From Heterocephalus glaber (lineage: Eukaryota > Chordata > Mammalia > Rodentia > Bathyergidae): a stretch of 64,000 bases of DNA. The notes beneath the pieces were generated by a model, which saw nothing but the letters and a program-made list of their open reading frames with translations, was not told where the DNA came from and did no database searches. Positions within the stretch are counted from its first letter, which is position 1. Every line of letters starts with the position of its first letter. Where the stretch lies: the NCBI RefSeq assembly GCF_000247695.1, contig NW_004624848.1, positions 4,542,216 through 4,606,215 of the forward strand, written 5' to 3'. Positions 12,045-23,388 of the stretch are shown here, piece by piece. Position numbers and translations under genes: made by a program.

Positions 12045-13215
12045 ACTAAGGGTTAGTGTTCTAACTTCTGAGAAGTTACATAACTGTCCTCTTTTTTTTT
12101 TTGTTCTCAAAAGTTATAGAAAATAAACTATGGCAATGGCAGCCTACATCAATTTGCCAGTTCTCTTCATTCAGTGTTTTCTCAAACTCTAACTCTTTTC
12201 CCTTTGAGAATTGTGCATCAGAGCTGGACTACAGAACTGTGGCAAAATTTCATTACAATTTAATTCAGTACACAACTTCCCTGTTTACTCCGTGCTAGGA
12301 ACCTTGTGAGGGATCAAAACAAAATCCTTTCCCTCGAGTAACTCCTGCAGGAGTGGGGTAAGCTACAACAGAGGTGCTGTACTTTTGTCTAGCTGACAAG
12401 TTTTTATGTTACCTTTTAGCAATGTGCATTCACGTTGCTGTCTGCAGGTGCAGGATTAGGCAGTAATACCAATGCAAATTTAATAGTCTGAGAATGGGAG
12501 TGGAGAGAAAGAAAGTTTTTAATCCCAACTGTCTTGATCTAATATCAAGGGTGCAATTGACATGAGAAAATTCAGTCAATAGTGTTGATTACTAAGAAAT
12601 TAAAGTGTGTGGGATTTTGTTTTTAATAGGTCATGTATTTTGCAAGGATGAGTACCTATTTTAAGGCACATCTCAAGTTTCAAGTATTTTTTTCTATTCC
12701 TTATTTGCAAAAAAGAATCAGATGAAGGAGCAGGACTTTATGTCATTAAATCAGATGTGAATTGTTATTATATTACAGGGAAAGCAGCAGATATCCTTGG
12801 GTCAGAAAAAATGAATAATTCATTACTGAGGGAGGGAGTGGATTAAAGAAAGGAATAAATGATAAAGGAAGCAACAGTGCTAAAACTGAAGTTACAGAAG
12901 AGTGAGAGACCAATTTTTTTTTGGTGGAATAAATATTAGGCCATATCTTTAAAACTAATCGTGATGGTGGTTAATTTTAAAACAGAGCCTTTAAAGTTAA
13001 TTACTTAAGTTATTGCCCCTTTCTCCCTGAGAGTGTCTATACTGTATCCATTAAACATGTGCAACTCCCACGCAAGGAGGTGCTCACGTAACATGGCTAG
13101 CGTGATTTGATCAACTATGGATGGACCAGAGCAAGAACACTCAGAATCAAGGAGAGACAGTGTCTCTCTGCCTGTGGAGCTCCAGGAGAACTAACTGTTG
13201 TGTAGGAAACCTGAC
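12045..13215. other. Unassigned sequence
   Basis: AT-rich, with nothing recognised. Confidence 0.4.
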
Positions 13216-13221
13216 TTGATT

Positions 13222-13612
13222 TTCTCAGTTACTTTCTCATTGCTGGGAGAAAATATGCAACATACACGAGTTAAAGGAGGAAAGGTTTCTGTCCAGCTGG
13301 CTCAAAGGCAGGGTAGCATGGCAGAGGGGAAACAGTCCATGGCAGGGCAGGCAGGAAGCAGCATAGTGGATCAAAGGAACAGGAGAGAGATACATATAAA
13401 AATACCTTCCAGGCCACCTCTTCCCACCAGGCTTCACCTCCCAGTGTCACACCAGCTATGAACCCATCAGTGGACTCATCCAGCATCACACTCCATGATC
13501 TGCTATCACACACCCATGGTCCAGTCACTGCCAAAAGCCTCACCTATAAGCAAGCAAGAATGTGGGGGACATCAGGATTTAAGACATAAAACTTGGTTGT
13601 ATTCATACTGAA
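13222..13612 (-). mobile_element. ERVL-MaLR solo LTR
   Basis: The plus strand starts ctcagttactttctcattgc and continues gagttaaaggaggaaagg, then ggcagggtagcatggcagagg and ggcttcacctcccag. This is the reverse complement of the MaLR LTR seen at 58459-58884. No second LTR or internal region lies nearby. Confidence 0.85.
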
Positions 13613-13669
13613 TGACAACTCTGAATTGCAACACAAATAAATAAGAACCAGCAAGCAAATAAAACACTA

Positions 13670-13830
13670 AAGGAGACTTCAAGTTGAAACAGACCTAGTT
13701 TTACATTCTAGCTTGGCCTTTGCATAGATTTGTGATCCTTAACAAGTTAACTTATTGGTGAGCCTGAGTTTTGTTTTTCATTTGTGTTAATGTTAGACTA
13801 TTGAATGAGATGACTATGTAGTACTTGGAA
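13670..13830 (+). mobile_element. MIR fragment
   Basis: Block order tctagcttggcc, ttgtgatccttaacaagtt and gagcctgagtttt resembles the MIR core. It is diverged and partial. Confidence 0.55.
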
Positions 13831-13834
13831 GAAA

Positions 13835-14780
13835 TAAGTGGCTTCAACGATGGTGGCCCGGCATTTTTTCTCCCTAGGACTGGCACTGATGAGATGATTT
13901 GTACATATTTCTGTTATTAAATTGCATATATAACTTTTAGGATATGAATGAGGGTATACTTGAGGGATATACAATAACAGCAGCAGGACAAAACCCAAAG
14001 CTTGGTGCATGAAAAAGATCAATAACAGTTGGCTTCTATTTTCTCTCCATCCATAAAATAATGGGTGATAGCACTTGATGACCTTCAAAGTCCCTTTTTG
14101 GCTTTTAAAATTCTACAAGCTAATAGATTCTCATTCTCTCCATAGGAAAGTGTAGCTCTATGTGTACTTTATATAAACACCCAGCTTCAGCAGTGCACTC
14201 TCTCTAGTTACACATCAAAGGGGGACTCGAAATGCTTCCCAAAACTGATTTTCTGAAGGAGAAAGACCACCCCCCCCACACACCCCAAAGCCCTTCTCTG
14301 TTATTCTCCTTGTGAAAGCAAACTCAGGAAAAGTTGAGAGAAATGAATGGCACTGAACTCTAAAGACTTTGAAACAGAGGCAGAAAGAAGATTGAGTGAT
14401 AATTACAGTAATGGGTGGAAGTGAAGGAGAAAATGTTACCAAAACCACATTTGAAGGCAGGAAGAAAGTGGCTGGATGTGAGTGAATTCTTTAAAATAAG
14501 AAAGTGATAGATCACAATGAGATAGAGGAGAGAAAGAAATGGCTAAAGGAAGGCAAGAAAGCAAGAAAAAATGTGAATAAAGTTTTCTAACAAAAAGGAA
14601 GATTTTAAAAAGATAAAGAAAAGGATGAAAGGCAGGTAAACACCAGATTCACATTTTTCTAACTTTACTTTTGTGCACAGAATTTGGTCCTATGTGTTAT
14701 CAATAATATGCTTTTCCTATTAGATTTAGAAACTAATACCCTAATCATGTGAAATCATCATCAGGGACATCAGCCCATTT
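13835..14780. other. Unassigned sequence
   Basis: Holds a short C run (about 14268-14277) and a purine-rich stretch (about 14480-14640, many gaaag/aagaaa units). No family is recognised. Confidence 0.4.
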
Positions 14781-14782
14781 GT

Positions 14783-14872
14783 TTTTGTTTGTTTGTGTTG
14801 GAGCTAGGGATTGAACCCAGGGGCTGCTGCATGCTAACCATACACTGTACCATTGAGGTACAGCCCTGCCCA
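14783..14872 (-). mobile_element. Old ID-like tRNA-derived SINE
   Basis: The plus strand carries tgtttgtttgtg (a decayed tail), then agggattgaaccc (inverted B box) and accattgaggtacagccc (inverted A-box end). It is more diverged than the young ID copies elsewhere in the window. Confidence 0.72.
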
Positions 14873-14874
14873 AC

Positions 14875-15620
14875 TTTACTCATTTCTAACTTAGCAGCAG
14901 ACAGCTAATAAAAAATAGAAGCCATGAAGACAGTAATCATGGTAGGAAAAGTGTAATGAATGGAAGAGGAGACAGCGAAGATGCTTTTATGGTGACTACA
15001 TTAAAGCACTGTGGAACAATGATGGCTTTCAGAAAAGAAGACACCAAAGAGCACTGCATTTGATTCATTTGGGGTTTTAAAAGACAAGGCCTATTAGAGA
15101 ACAGGTAAGTAGTCTTCTTAGGATAGCATTACCATATTACAATTTTATACTGCTTGGTAAATGTACAAATATCAAGCTATGGTTCTCTAAAAAGCAGAGT
15201 TAAGCGGAAAGCACGTGTCAAGTGGTAAAATTAAAATCACATTTCTACCCAAATAGTTTGCTACTCTTCACTAGTGTATTTTCTTTACACAATATGCATT
15301 TAATAATAGTATGTTACTTCTTGTAGCTTAGTGAGAACATTTAAAAAAATAATCTACATCTCCTGAGTTCTGGCTTTGTCCTTTGCCCTTAGCCTGATAA
15401 GTCTTTTCTCTTGCCTGCAGAGGTTCTTTCTCCAGAAGTCACTCTTGTTAGTTTCTAATTCAGTCCCCATATTCTTCTAACAGTGTAATGCCCAGAACAG
15501 AGTAACCCAGTCTTGGTGGAGCCTGGAGTGGTGATACATAGATGTACTTCAAGAAGATTAATTTGACAGCTGGGTGTAGGATTTATTAGTGTACGCACAT
15601 TTCTACAACACTGCTAGTCT
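14875..15620. other. Unassigned sequence
   Basis: No supported feature. The pyrimidine-leaning part near 15380-15480 faintly recalls an old LINE end, but not enough to call. Confidence 0.35.
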
Positions 15621-15623
15621 GCA

Positions 15624-16062
15624 TATGATCAAATCTTTTTTTTAATTTTAATTTTAATTTATATATTAATTGGTACATTTTGGGTATACAATACATTTAC
15701 ATTTATCATTGGTGCTTATACCTGTACATGATGTATCTTGGTTCTTATTTTTTCCCCATTACCTCTGCGCCCTTCACCCCTCCGCCCTTTCCTATTTACA
15801 TAGACTTTGTTTCCATTTTTTCCTTTTCTCATCATTTTTCCTTTCCCTTCTTTCCTTTCCCCTTCCCCTCCCACCACCCCNNNNNNNNNNNNNNNNNNNN
15901 NNNNNNNNNNNNNNNNNNNNNNNNNNNNNNNNNNNNNNNNNNNNNNNNNNNNNNNNNNNNNNNNNNNNNNNNNNNNNNNNCACTTAAGAGTATGGCCTCA
16001 ACATGCATCCATTTAGCTGTAAATGACTCTAGTTTCTCATTCTTTATTATGATCAAATCTTT
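15624..16062 (-). mobile_element. 5'-truncated L1 with 15-bp target duplication
   Basis: The insertion (about 15639-16047) is bounded by the exact 15-mer tatgatcaaatcttt at 15624-15638 and 16048-16062. Just inside the left copy is a T/AATT-rich tail, then the L1 3'UTR with a long polypyrimidine tract, the assembly gap, and the reverse complement of the ORF2 end (ttaagagtatggcc). Perfect duplication and preserved tail are hallmarks of target-primed reverse transcription and suggest a fairly recent insertion. Confidence 0.92.
15881..15980. other. Assembly gap of 100 N
   Basis: Exactly 100 N, a conventional placeholder for a gap of unknown size. It begins at the end of a polypyrimidine tract inside an L1 3'UTR, a sequence type that is hard to sequence and assemble. 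Open frames spanning it are meaningless. Confidence 0.99.
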
Positions 16063-16064
16063 AT

Positions 16065-17190
16065 TCCAAGAGTATGCCTTTTATTTTGAGGGGATTTTTT
16101 TTGGGTAATTCTCCTTTTCAGACAAAAAGAATCTGCTCTTCAGGCCAGCTCTCTGCCATGCCTCATGTGATGGAACTGGGGTCAATAGTGAACCTCTGTG
16201 CAAGCAACATGGGTCTTCCTCTTCAGGCCTGGGTGGAAGCAGCTGGCCCCTCACTGATTACAGAAATCATTGTTCTGGACAGTTAGTGGCCTAAGCATGA
16301 GAGAGAAAATGAGGAGAGGGGAAGAAAATAAGCATAAGAAGATTGGCAGAGAAAGCCAGAGAGGGGGAGAGACACATGAGAACATCAGTGAATGTATCCA
16401 CTGTTAACTGTCATTCATCTAGCTACCTCATGTTTCTATTATGCAATTTTTAAAATCTTAAAATGATAGTGTCACCTATAAAAATTCTTATATAACTTCA
16501 TTTTCAAATTTAAAAGTTCCATGTTGGTCTATGGACTACTTTTTGACGAAGAGTGCCATAGGCATTTTATTTTCGCTTTGGCAGATGAGAGCTACCCCTT
16601 GGGTTAGGGAGGAGAGGTGCCAGTGCCATCCCTCCATCAGGCTTCAGTCTGCCCAAGTTGACCGTGCCATGCCCAAGCCAGCCACAGGCTCAGCACTGCA
16701 TCCAGCCACCCTAGGAGGCACAAGTGCTCCAACCACACCAGTTCCTACAGCCAGGAAAATTTACATCATGACCACTAAGTGTAGAGACTTTTCAGATGCT
16801 GCCCAAGACTTAAGAAAGAAGGAAAACAAGAGAAAAGAAAATTCAGGACAGAGTAGGCTAATGATGGAGAGAAAGGAGGTAGAACAGCATATTTTCATAC
16901 CTAGGACATCAAAGAGCACCTGGTTAACAGATTTCTAATGCATATTCACTAATTTGATAAAAAAAATCCATTGGGAATAAACTCTGAGAAGCAAGAAGGA
17001 GTTAACAAACAGTTTATGTGAAATACCTTGAATGAAACTCACATAACTTCTCGTGGTTGATTAATAAGTCAGAAAAGTAAAAATGATGGGAAAATATTGC
17101 ATGTAAAACATGAAACAAAATGTGCATCTTCTGTTCAAAACCATCTATTGAATTTCTCTCCCTGAGATTAAAATCTTAATTCTTTTCTAA
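16065..17190. other. Unassigned sequence
   Basis: A 135-codon plus frame (16531-16938) has no domain, compositional bias or flanking splice pattern that supports coding. Nothing else is recognised. Confidence 0.4.
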
Positions 17191-17193
17191 ACA

Positions 17194-17548
17194 ATTTTTT
17201 AAAATTATTTTTAACTGATTCATGAAAAACAAAAATTGTACATATTTGTGGAGTATACTATGTGATGTTTAGATATATTATACATTGGGTACCGTTTAAA
17301 TCAGTGTAAATACATCTGTCTCCTCAAATATTTATCATTTCTTTGTGGTGAAAGTAGCCAAATTCTTTCTTCTAGCTTTAAAACAGACACCGCCTATTGG
17401 CACCATCTGTGAGCCAGCCAACTGTGCAATATCACCCCAGGACTGCTTGCACCTAATCATAACTTAGTATCCATTGTTCAGCCTTTCCTCATCCCTCCCA
17501 TCTCACTCTAGGCTCTGCTAACCACAGTGCTCTACGACCTGTTACACA
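17194..17548 (-). mobile_element. L1MA-type 3'UTR, 3' part of a twin-primed L1
   Basis: The reverse complement matches the order of L1 3'UTR blocks. On the plus strand these are ttgtacatatttgtggagta, aaatatttatcatttctttg, ttctttcttctagct, agtatccattg and gctctgctaaccac. The piece directly abuts a plus-oriented L1 segment at about 17550. Confidence 0.8.
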
Positions 17549-17700
17549 TACCCTAGGAAGTACTATCTGGCCATATAAAAGAATGATATCCTGTCATCGG
17601 TAACAACACGAGAGGATTTGGAGCTCAATACGTTGAGTAAGCCAGGCAAAGAAAGACAAGGACTGGCCACCTAATCATACCTGGGATCTAAGAGGCTTCA
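17549..17700 (+). mobile_element. Inverted 5' part of the same L1
   Basis: Reads as the L1 sense strand: ggccatataaaagaatg, atcctgtcatcggtaac, gagtaagccaggcaaag and gggatctaagagg, which is the end of ORF2 and the first bases of the 3'UTR. In L1 coordinates this lies immediately upstream of the piece at 17194-17548 but in opposite orientation, the signature of twin priming. Confidence 0.78.
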
Positions 17701-17704
17701 CCCT

Positions 17705-17965
17705 CCCTGGGGCCTCAGGAATCCACACTGGCTCCACTGACCGTGCTGCTCTCCCCCTCTGCTCACTCTGCTCTGTTGCGCTGGCTGCCCGCTTGTTGCA
17801 CCTGCTCCAGGCTCTGGGCGGCAACTCCTGCTTTCCCCTCACGAGCTCTCATGCTGTCTTCCAGATCTCTGCCTTGAGAGCGCACCACTTCAGCGTGGCC
17901 CTTCTTGCCCACCTAATGCTCTTGGACCGTGCTCACCTGCCTTCCAGACCACTTAAAAGCATGTG
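17705..17965 (+). mobile_element. L2 3'-region fragment
   Basis: Contains the L2-like series tccacactggc, tgctcactctgctc, ttgcacctgctcc, cagatctctgcc and ccttcttgcccacctaatgc. Ancient and diverged. Confidence 0.65.
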
Positions 17966-18039
17966 ACTTACTTGTGTCACTGTTGTGGTATCACTCTAAT
18001 TGACTTTTTAAATATTTCAGGCAATTTTATGCATTCATC

Positions 18040-18415
18040 TTTTTGTTTATTCCTTTATTTTAATCAAGGTTTAATTTTCTTCCAATTCAGTTCACTCATT
18101 TTGGGGTGTGCAGTTGGTGAATTTGTAAACATGTGTGTGTTTGTGCAATCACCACCGCAATGAAGATCTAGAGAATTTTCTTTGGTTGTAATATTCCTTC
18201 TCCAATTAATCTTCTCCTCCTACTCCCAACATTCAAAAACCACGGATCAGACTTTTAGTCACTATAGTTCTGCCTTTTCTAGAATTTTATATAACTGAAA
18301 TAACATGTGTGCGTGCCTGTGTGTGTGTGTGTGTGTGTGTACATGAGTGCGTGTGTGTTTGGCTTCTCTTACACAGCGTGAAGATTTTGAGCCATTCATC
18401 TGTGGCCCTGGTTCT
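18040..18415 (-). mobile_element. L1M 3'UTR fragment with (TG)n
   Basis: Plus-strand blocks ttaatcaaggtttaatttt, cagttcactcattttgggg, tgtgcaatcaccaccgcaatg, ctgccttttctagaattttat and ttggcttctcttacac follow the reverse complement of an old L1M 3'UTR. A TG microsatellite (about 18318-18360) sits inside it. Confidence 0.75.
18317..18360. repeat. (TG)n microsatellite
   Basis: Alternating TG dinucleotides with a few interruptions, within the L1M fragment. Confidence 0.9.
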
Positions 18416-18419
18416 CTTC

Positions 18420-19740
18420 TGGGAGGGGATGGGTTCTGGGTACTTGTGTTCAGCCATTTTTGTCCCTCCCCTGTTTATCCTCCTTTTAGAGACATCCGTG
18501 TGCTTCCAGTCTGGCCACAGTAACAAGGCTGAGCCAAATCACCAAGCATGAAAAAGGGGAAACCTAACACGTAGAAGTCAATCAGTAAAAACAGGTCCTT
18601 AAATGACAGAGGTGACGGGATTGTCCAACAGGGATCTCACATGGTTCTTCTAAGCCTTATAAATATGGACAAGGATACAAAACAGAAGATGAAGACAATA
18701 CATGGAAAATTAAAAGACTAATTAAACTCATAGGGGAAAACTACAGATTTTGAAATAAATAGTATGTTGGGTGGGATTCTTAGTAGATCAAACACTCAAG
18801 ATGGAAACCTGAAAACATAATACATGAGAGAGTTAAGGTGAAAACTAGGTCCTCAGAAAGGTATGGGATCCAGCTTGAGACTGTCTTGTCTTAACCTCCC
18901 AGAACGCTGAGGTTACCATGTCTGGCAGCTCCCTTTCCTGCAGCATTACCAAAGACAGAATCTAGACAAAGCACTGCAGGCCAAGAGGAGGACTCACCAA
19001 ATGCACAGCAATGTTCCTAGTGTTTTGTCTTTCAATTCTTGCTTGCCTCATGAATTATGTTGCTCCCGCTTGCATAGCTTCAAAGGTAAAGCCTCAGACA
19101 TCAGTGTGAAAAGCTGCATGATGAATTAGACCATTTCTAGAGTGACCCCAGACCTGGGTGACTGTTTATGAGAATGAATGAAGGTAAATTATTTTTGTAG
19201 TATATTCAAAAGTTATCAAGGAGCAAGAACTCCTATGCATTTGTGCCGACAGTATTGCTTTCTTTTGAAGGAAATCAAATATTTTGGTTTATTTATTGGT
19301 AAATATGGTTTTCTCTGGTCTTCAGAATAAGACATAAAATCTTATAAGTTATAAAAAGTAATAGCCTCCAAGAGGCCAGTGGAGACTTGCCTGGGGATGA
19401 AAAGAAAATAAATAATCGAATGAAAAAATAACTCCATACCTTTCAAATTACATTTTGGGCAGTAAAAGTGAAATTATTCTATATAATATTAATGTTATTT
19501 TATATGAAGAAGTGAATGAAACAGTTTTGTATGCGGCTCCAAGAGAGTGTGCAAGAGTCTGACTACACTACAGTGAGGATTTTGTTGTTGTCTGACTTCT
19601 GGGCTTGGCATTTTCTACTCACCCTTTTACATTTGCTTGCTCCACCATCTGTTTTTGCTGTAAAAAATAAGTTTGACCAAGGGCAACTTACATTTCTGGA
19701 TTTTATCTCAGTGTGTATTGGAATTGACTGCCTGGATAAT
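18420..19740. other. Unassigned sequence
   Basis: No repeat family or exon recognised. AT-rich towards the right. Confidence 0.4.
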
Positions 19741-19742
19741 TA

Positions 19743-19808
19743 GGTAATACTATATAATTTCTTTTCAACTTTGGGGGTAATACTATATAATTTCTTTTCA
19801 ACTTTGGG
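19743..19808. repeat. Exact 33-bp tandem duplication
   Basis: Units 19743-19775 and 19776-19808 are identical over all 33 bases (starting ggtaatacta and ending caactttggg). Perfect identity of a non-simple unit indicates a recent duplication, or an assembly artefact. Confidence 0.98.
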
Positions 19809-19809
19809 T

Positions 19810-20675
19810 AAGTTGCATAAAATTTTAAATACGTTCAATTAGTTTTACACCTAAAATATCTGAAATTGTTTTCTTTTTGGTCATAGGATTTCTGAGAACA
19901 GAATTTCCAAAGTTCCTAAAAGCTTGAAAAAAAATCTTACTTTAAGGAAGAGAATGAAAGCTAATAACAGAGTGCTGTGCAAAGCAGATCGCCTTGGAGA
20001 GCCGAGAGTGTGCTAATTTGCTCTCTGAGTGAAGAAGTAAAGGGGCCAACTCACCCTGCCATTTTGTGGTTTTAGCAGTGAAAATCTTGAATCCTAGGAA
20101 CCCTTTCAGTTCACGTAACCAATAAATAAGATGTCAGTGGGTCAGGCTATATCTACTCTATGTCTGTACACACCTGTCAAGAACTGTGTCTGCGTCTGTA
20201 CTCAGATGTGATACGGGTGTACCCAGTGATTAGGCTGGGAGGAGAAATGAAGAGGGCTTTTGCGCTGTATATATAGACCTATATTATATGTACAGTATCG
20301 TGGCACTAGCGAGAGTTTAAAAGCAAAAGATTGGAAACATTGCTGTGTGTTTAATGAGTTTTTATTTTGGCCTAATGTTGTTTTGTCTAGATTCTGTCCT
20401 TGATAATGCAGAGGGTTGTGTTAATTATAGAAATGATTTCATGGCAATTGCTGTAACGGGTCCAATTCAGGATTCTCTCCTGACATTAATTTCATCTTTT
20501 CCCCTTCATACCTTATTTCCACTATCCACTCTAATAACATGTTTCATATAACTTTCTCACATATTTTTGAACTCTTATAAAATTGAAAAGGGTTGCTTTG
20601 TGGGCAGTGGATTTTAATTCACACAAATGTGCTGTGCTGCTACATTCTGGTGTAATCTAATTTATTTACGATTTC
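19810..20675. other. Unassigned sequence
   Basis: AT-rich. Nothing is recognised. Confidence 0.4.
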
Positions 20676-20679
20676 ATAT

Positions 20680-20990
20680 TACTGTGAGATACTGCATCAC
20701 ATGCAGCCACTCTGTTTGAATGTCCATTTCCTTTCTGATAGATGCTTAACAGGCCTCCAATTCTTGCTACTCTAAATAACGAAGCATTGGAGGTTCTTGG
20801 GCCTCCGTGAGAATTTGCCTACATTTCTTACCTGAGGGTTGGGGCACTGTGTGGCAGGGTGCGGGCATCCTCTCTTCAATACGTTCCACCAGACTGTGCC
20901 CCAGGAGGAGGGCACGTGCTTGTGCATTCACTTGCGTGGAACCAGACTTCCCAACTCCACTGTGTCTCAGAGATTGGCATTGCCCATCTT
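20680..20990 (-). mobile_element. Old L1ME-like fragment
   Basis: Blocks such as gatgcttaacaggcctccaattcttg, ctctaaataacgaagcattgg and accagactgtgcccc loosely follow the reverse complement of the L1M ORF2/3'UTR junction. Strong divergence makes the call tentative. Confidence 0.45.
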
Positions 20991-21081
20991 TCAAACTGAG
21001 CAGTTTGTATTTGATACCCTTTTTTAAAAAAGCAAATTGTACTATTAGAGGCAGCTAATTAGACAGAAATTAATATACAGT

Positions 21082-21643
21082 TGAGGGGACTGGGCTCTCA
21101 AGGAAGCCCTTGAAAAAATAAAGACATCAGAGTTGTGGCTGGAGGTGCATCTGAAGAAGGCCAGGCCCAAGATGAAGATGCAATGCCAGGCCTATCTGCT
21201 TCCCTAAGGGAGGAGCAGCAACTTGGAATTATACTGTCATTAGGACCACCAGGTCCCGGAAGTCCAGACAGGCGTCAGTCGCCTGGGTGGGTGACCAGAG
21301 CATCTGGAACGGACCCTTCCCAAAACACCTCTGTTCCTTCTGTGTCCCCTTGCTATGCCACTCACTTCCCTACAGGGTCAGTACAAGCTCAGCAGTATTA
21401 TTAGCTATACTTGTGATCCTATAGGTTGGTTGTAGTCTGATCCACATTGTACCCACATTGTGACTTTGCTGTATAAATTATCCCTGACAGAGGGCCTTGG
21501 GGATAACCCATTTCTGGGACCCCTCCTGTCTCTTAGGATCTGTCTCTCTCAAAAAAAACTTTCCTTCTCTTAACCTCCGTAGTCTCTTGAAGTTCATTCT
21601 TTGATTTTGGGGGCTCTGAACTTGGCACACCTGAGATTTAACA
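21082..21643 (+). mobile_element. ERV1-like LTR with degenerate PBS
   Basis: Probable LTR from tgaggggactggg to gagatttaaca. It contains a TATA-like tgtataaatt (about 21471-21480), then accc-rich R-like sequence, a damaged poly(A) signal region (ctcaaaaaaaactttcc, about 21548) and a typical U5-like tail (ttgattttgggggctctgaac, 21601-21621). Immediately after the LTR, gattgggagtt vaguely recalls a tRNA-Pro-type primer site. No internal retroviral sequence follows. The boundaries are approximate. Confidence 0.55.
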
Positions 21644-21907
21644 GATTGGGAGTTATACTTCTCCAGTATCAATATTAACACTTATCTGGCTAGTCTTTAG
21701 TTTTTGCCATTTCTTTATATACAATTTAGTTGCATCTATATGTTTTATTTTATAACTAAAAATGCCAAAATTACAGGATACATTGGAGATGGATATGTGT
21801 GAAAGACCAGGTTGTCCTGTGGGCCATTTGTTTTTTTCTTGTTGAAAGCTGATATCACTAAATTACTCATCACTTGAATTTCCATTGATCATCTTAAAAC
21901 AATTAAA

Positions 21908-22300
21908 ATACTGTCTTTGTTACTTTCTTGTTGCTGGGATACAGTACCCAACACCCAGAGTTTAAAGGAGAGGTTTACTTTAGCTCCTGGAGGTTGGGTG
22001 ATCTAGTCCATAGTCTGTGGGCTGGAAGGATGAAGCAGCATGGCAGGCGGTTGTGGGTGAGGAGAGTTGCTCACCGCAGGGTGGGTAGGGAAGGAAGAAG
22101 CGGGCAGGGGATCGCCCTTCCAGGTCACACCCCAGGGACCGCCTCTTCCCACCAGACCCTGCTCCTAAGCTCAGTCAGCTGTGAGCTCAGCAGTGTGAGG
22201 ATCCATGGTGAGTGGGGTGTCCCCATGATCTGGCTACATCCACAGCCCCACCTTGTGAGGCTTTCAGGGACACCCCAGATCCAAACTGCAACACATGCTA
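21908..22300 (-). mobile_element. ERVL-MaLR solo LTR
   Basis: The plus strand reads tgttactttcttgttgctgg, acacccagagtttaaagg, gaagcagcatggcagg, and ends around atccaaactgcaacac. Reverse orientation, no partner LTR. Confidence 0.82.
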
Positions 22301-22304
22301 ACTG

Positions 22305-23385
22305 GAAAAATTGCACCAGGTTCCATCTCCAGTGAATGTTTGGATTTTTGAACAACAAAACTGTTCTGTCTCATATATTGGAGAGACTTCTTTCCAAGGA
22401 TTCTGCAATGGAAGCTTCTAAAGCATTTATGACTTCAGTCTGTGACTGGTGTCTGATGCAGTGTTGGCCTTCTCAGACCTCTCTGTGTTACTGAGCAGGT
22501 CATGTCTCCACTGACACTCATGTTTCACTTGCTTATAGACCTCATCAAAGAAGCACAGTGTTGCAGATTTGTAATCAGTGTCTCCCACCCATCCTGAGAG
22601 GCCTGAGGCCTTAAGACCTGCCCTCAATCAAAGCTCCCTGTTCTCTCGACTGCACTCCTTGGAAGCAGGACTTCTCTGCTACAAACTTGCTTGTATTTTG
22701 CTTTAAATGCCCTATTTTATCCCCCACTCCTAACCTTTGGGAGAGTACCCACCATGTGATGGTTCGTAGACTGCATGAAGGGATGAGTGTGTGCATGCAG
22801 TCGCACATGCTTGCTTAGCGTCTGACGTGTACAGACAGAATGCCAGTAGCCAAGAAGACTGACAGTCTGAGACCTTGGTCCTGACCATCACGAGCAAGGT
22901 TACCATTCATGGGACCAGTAAGCAGGCAGCTGTGGTGCAGCTCAGAGCCTGAAAGGACACAGCCAAAGACAGCATGCCCTCAACTCTGGGACCTACCCAG
23001 GCCACCATGCCCTGTCCACAGCTGGCTGCACAGGTCTGTGCTTTCCTCAGGGTGGACAGAGAAGAGTTTTACTTCCCTGGATGCAGGGATGCTCTTGCTA
23101 ACATGAGTCCTCCCGGAATCAAACATCTCTACAACTTCTTTTCAGGACTTTTCTGAATTTGAAGTCTTTAAAAAGCATTATTTCTAAAACAGAAAATTTC
23201 TGCTTCTAATTTTACCACAAGATAATTTCTGAGGAGAATCTAAATTTGTCTTTTTTTCTTTAAACATGTAGCATGCTAACCATAATGTCTAAAAGTATAA
23301 TGAAAACCTAAAACTATTTCAGTATTTGGGGAGGGGGGAGGGGGCATGCAATGGGGAGGAATAATTTATAGTTTTTTGAGATGCA
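22305..23385. other. Unassigned sequence
   Basis: Flanking sequence of the provirus. A G-rich stretch (about 23328-23360) precedes the integration site. No gene is seen. Confidence 0.4.
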
Positions 23386-23388
23386 TAT

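Noticed and set aside
15670..16108. Frames running through the N block
   Set aside because: Open only because unknown bases cannot contain stops; the flanks are L1 3'UTR.
16531..16938. 135-codon plus frame
   Set aside because: No domain, no repeat of the frame in neighbouring DNA, no splice or promoter signals; consistent with chance.
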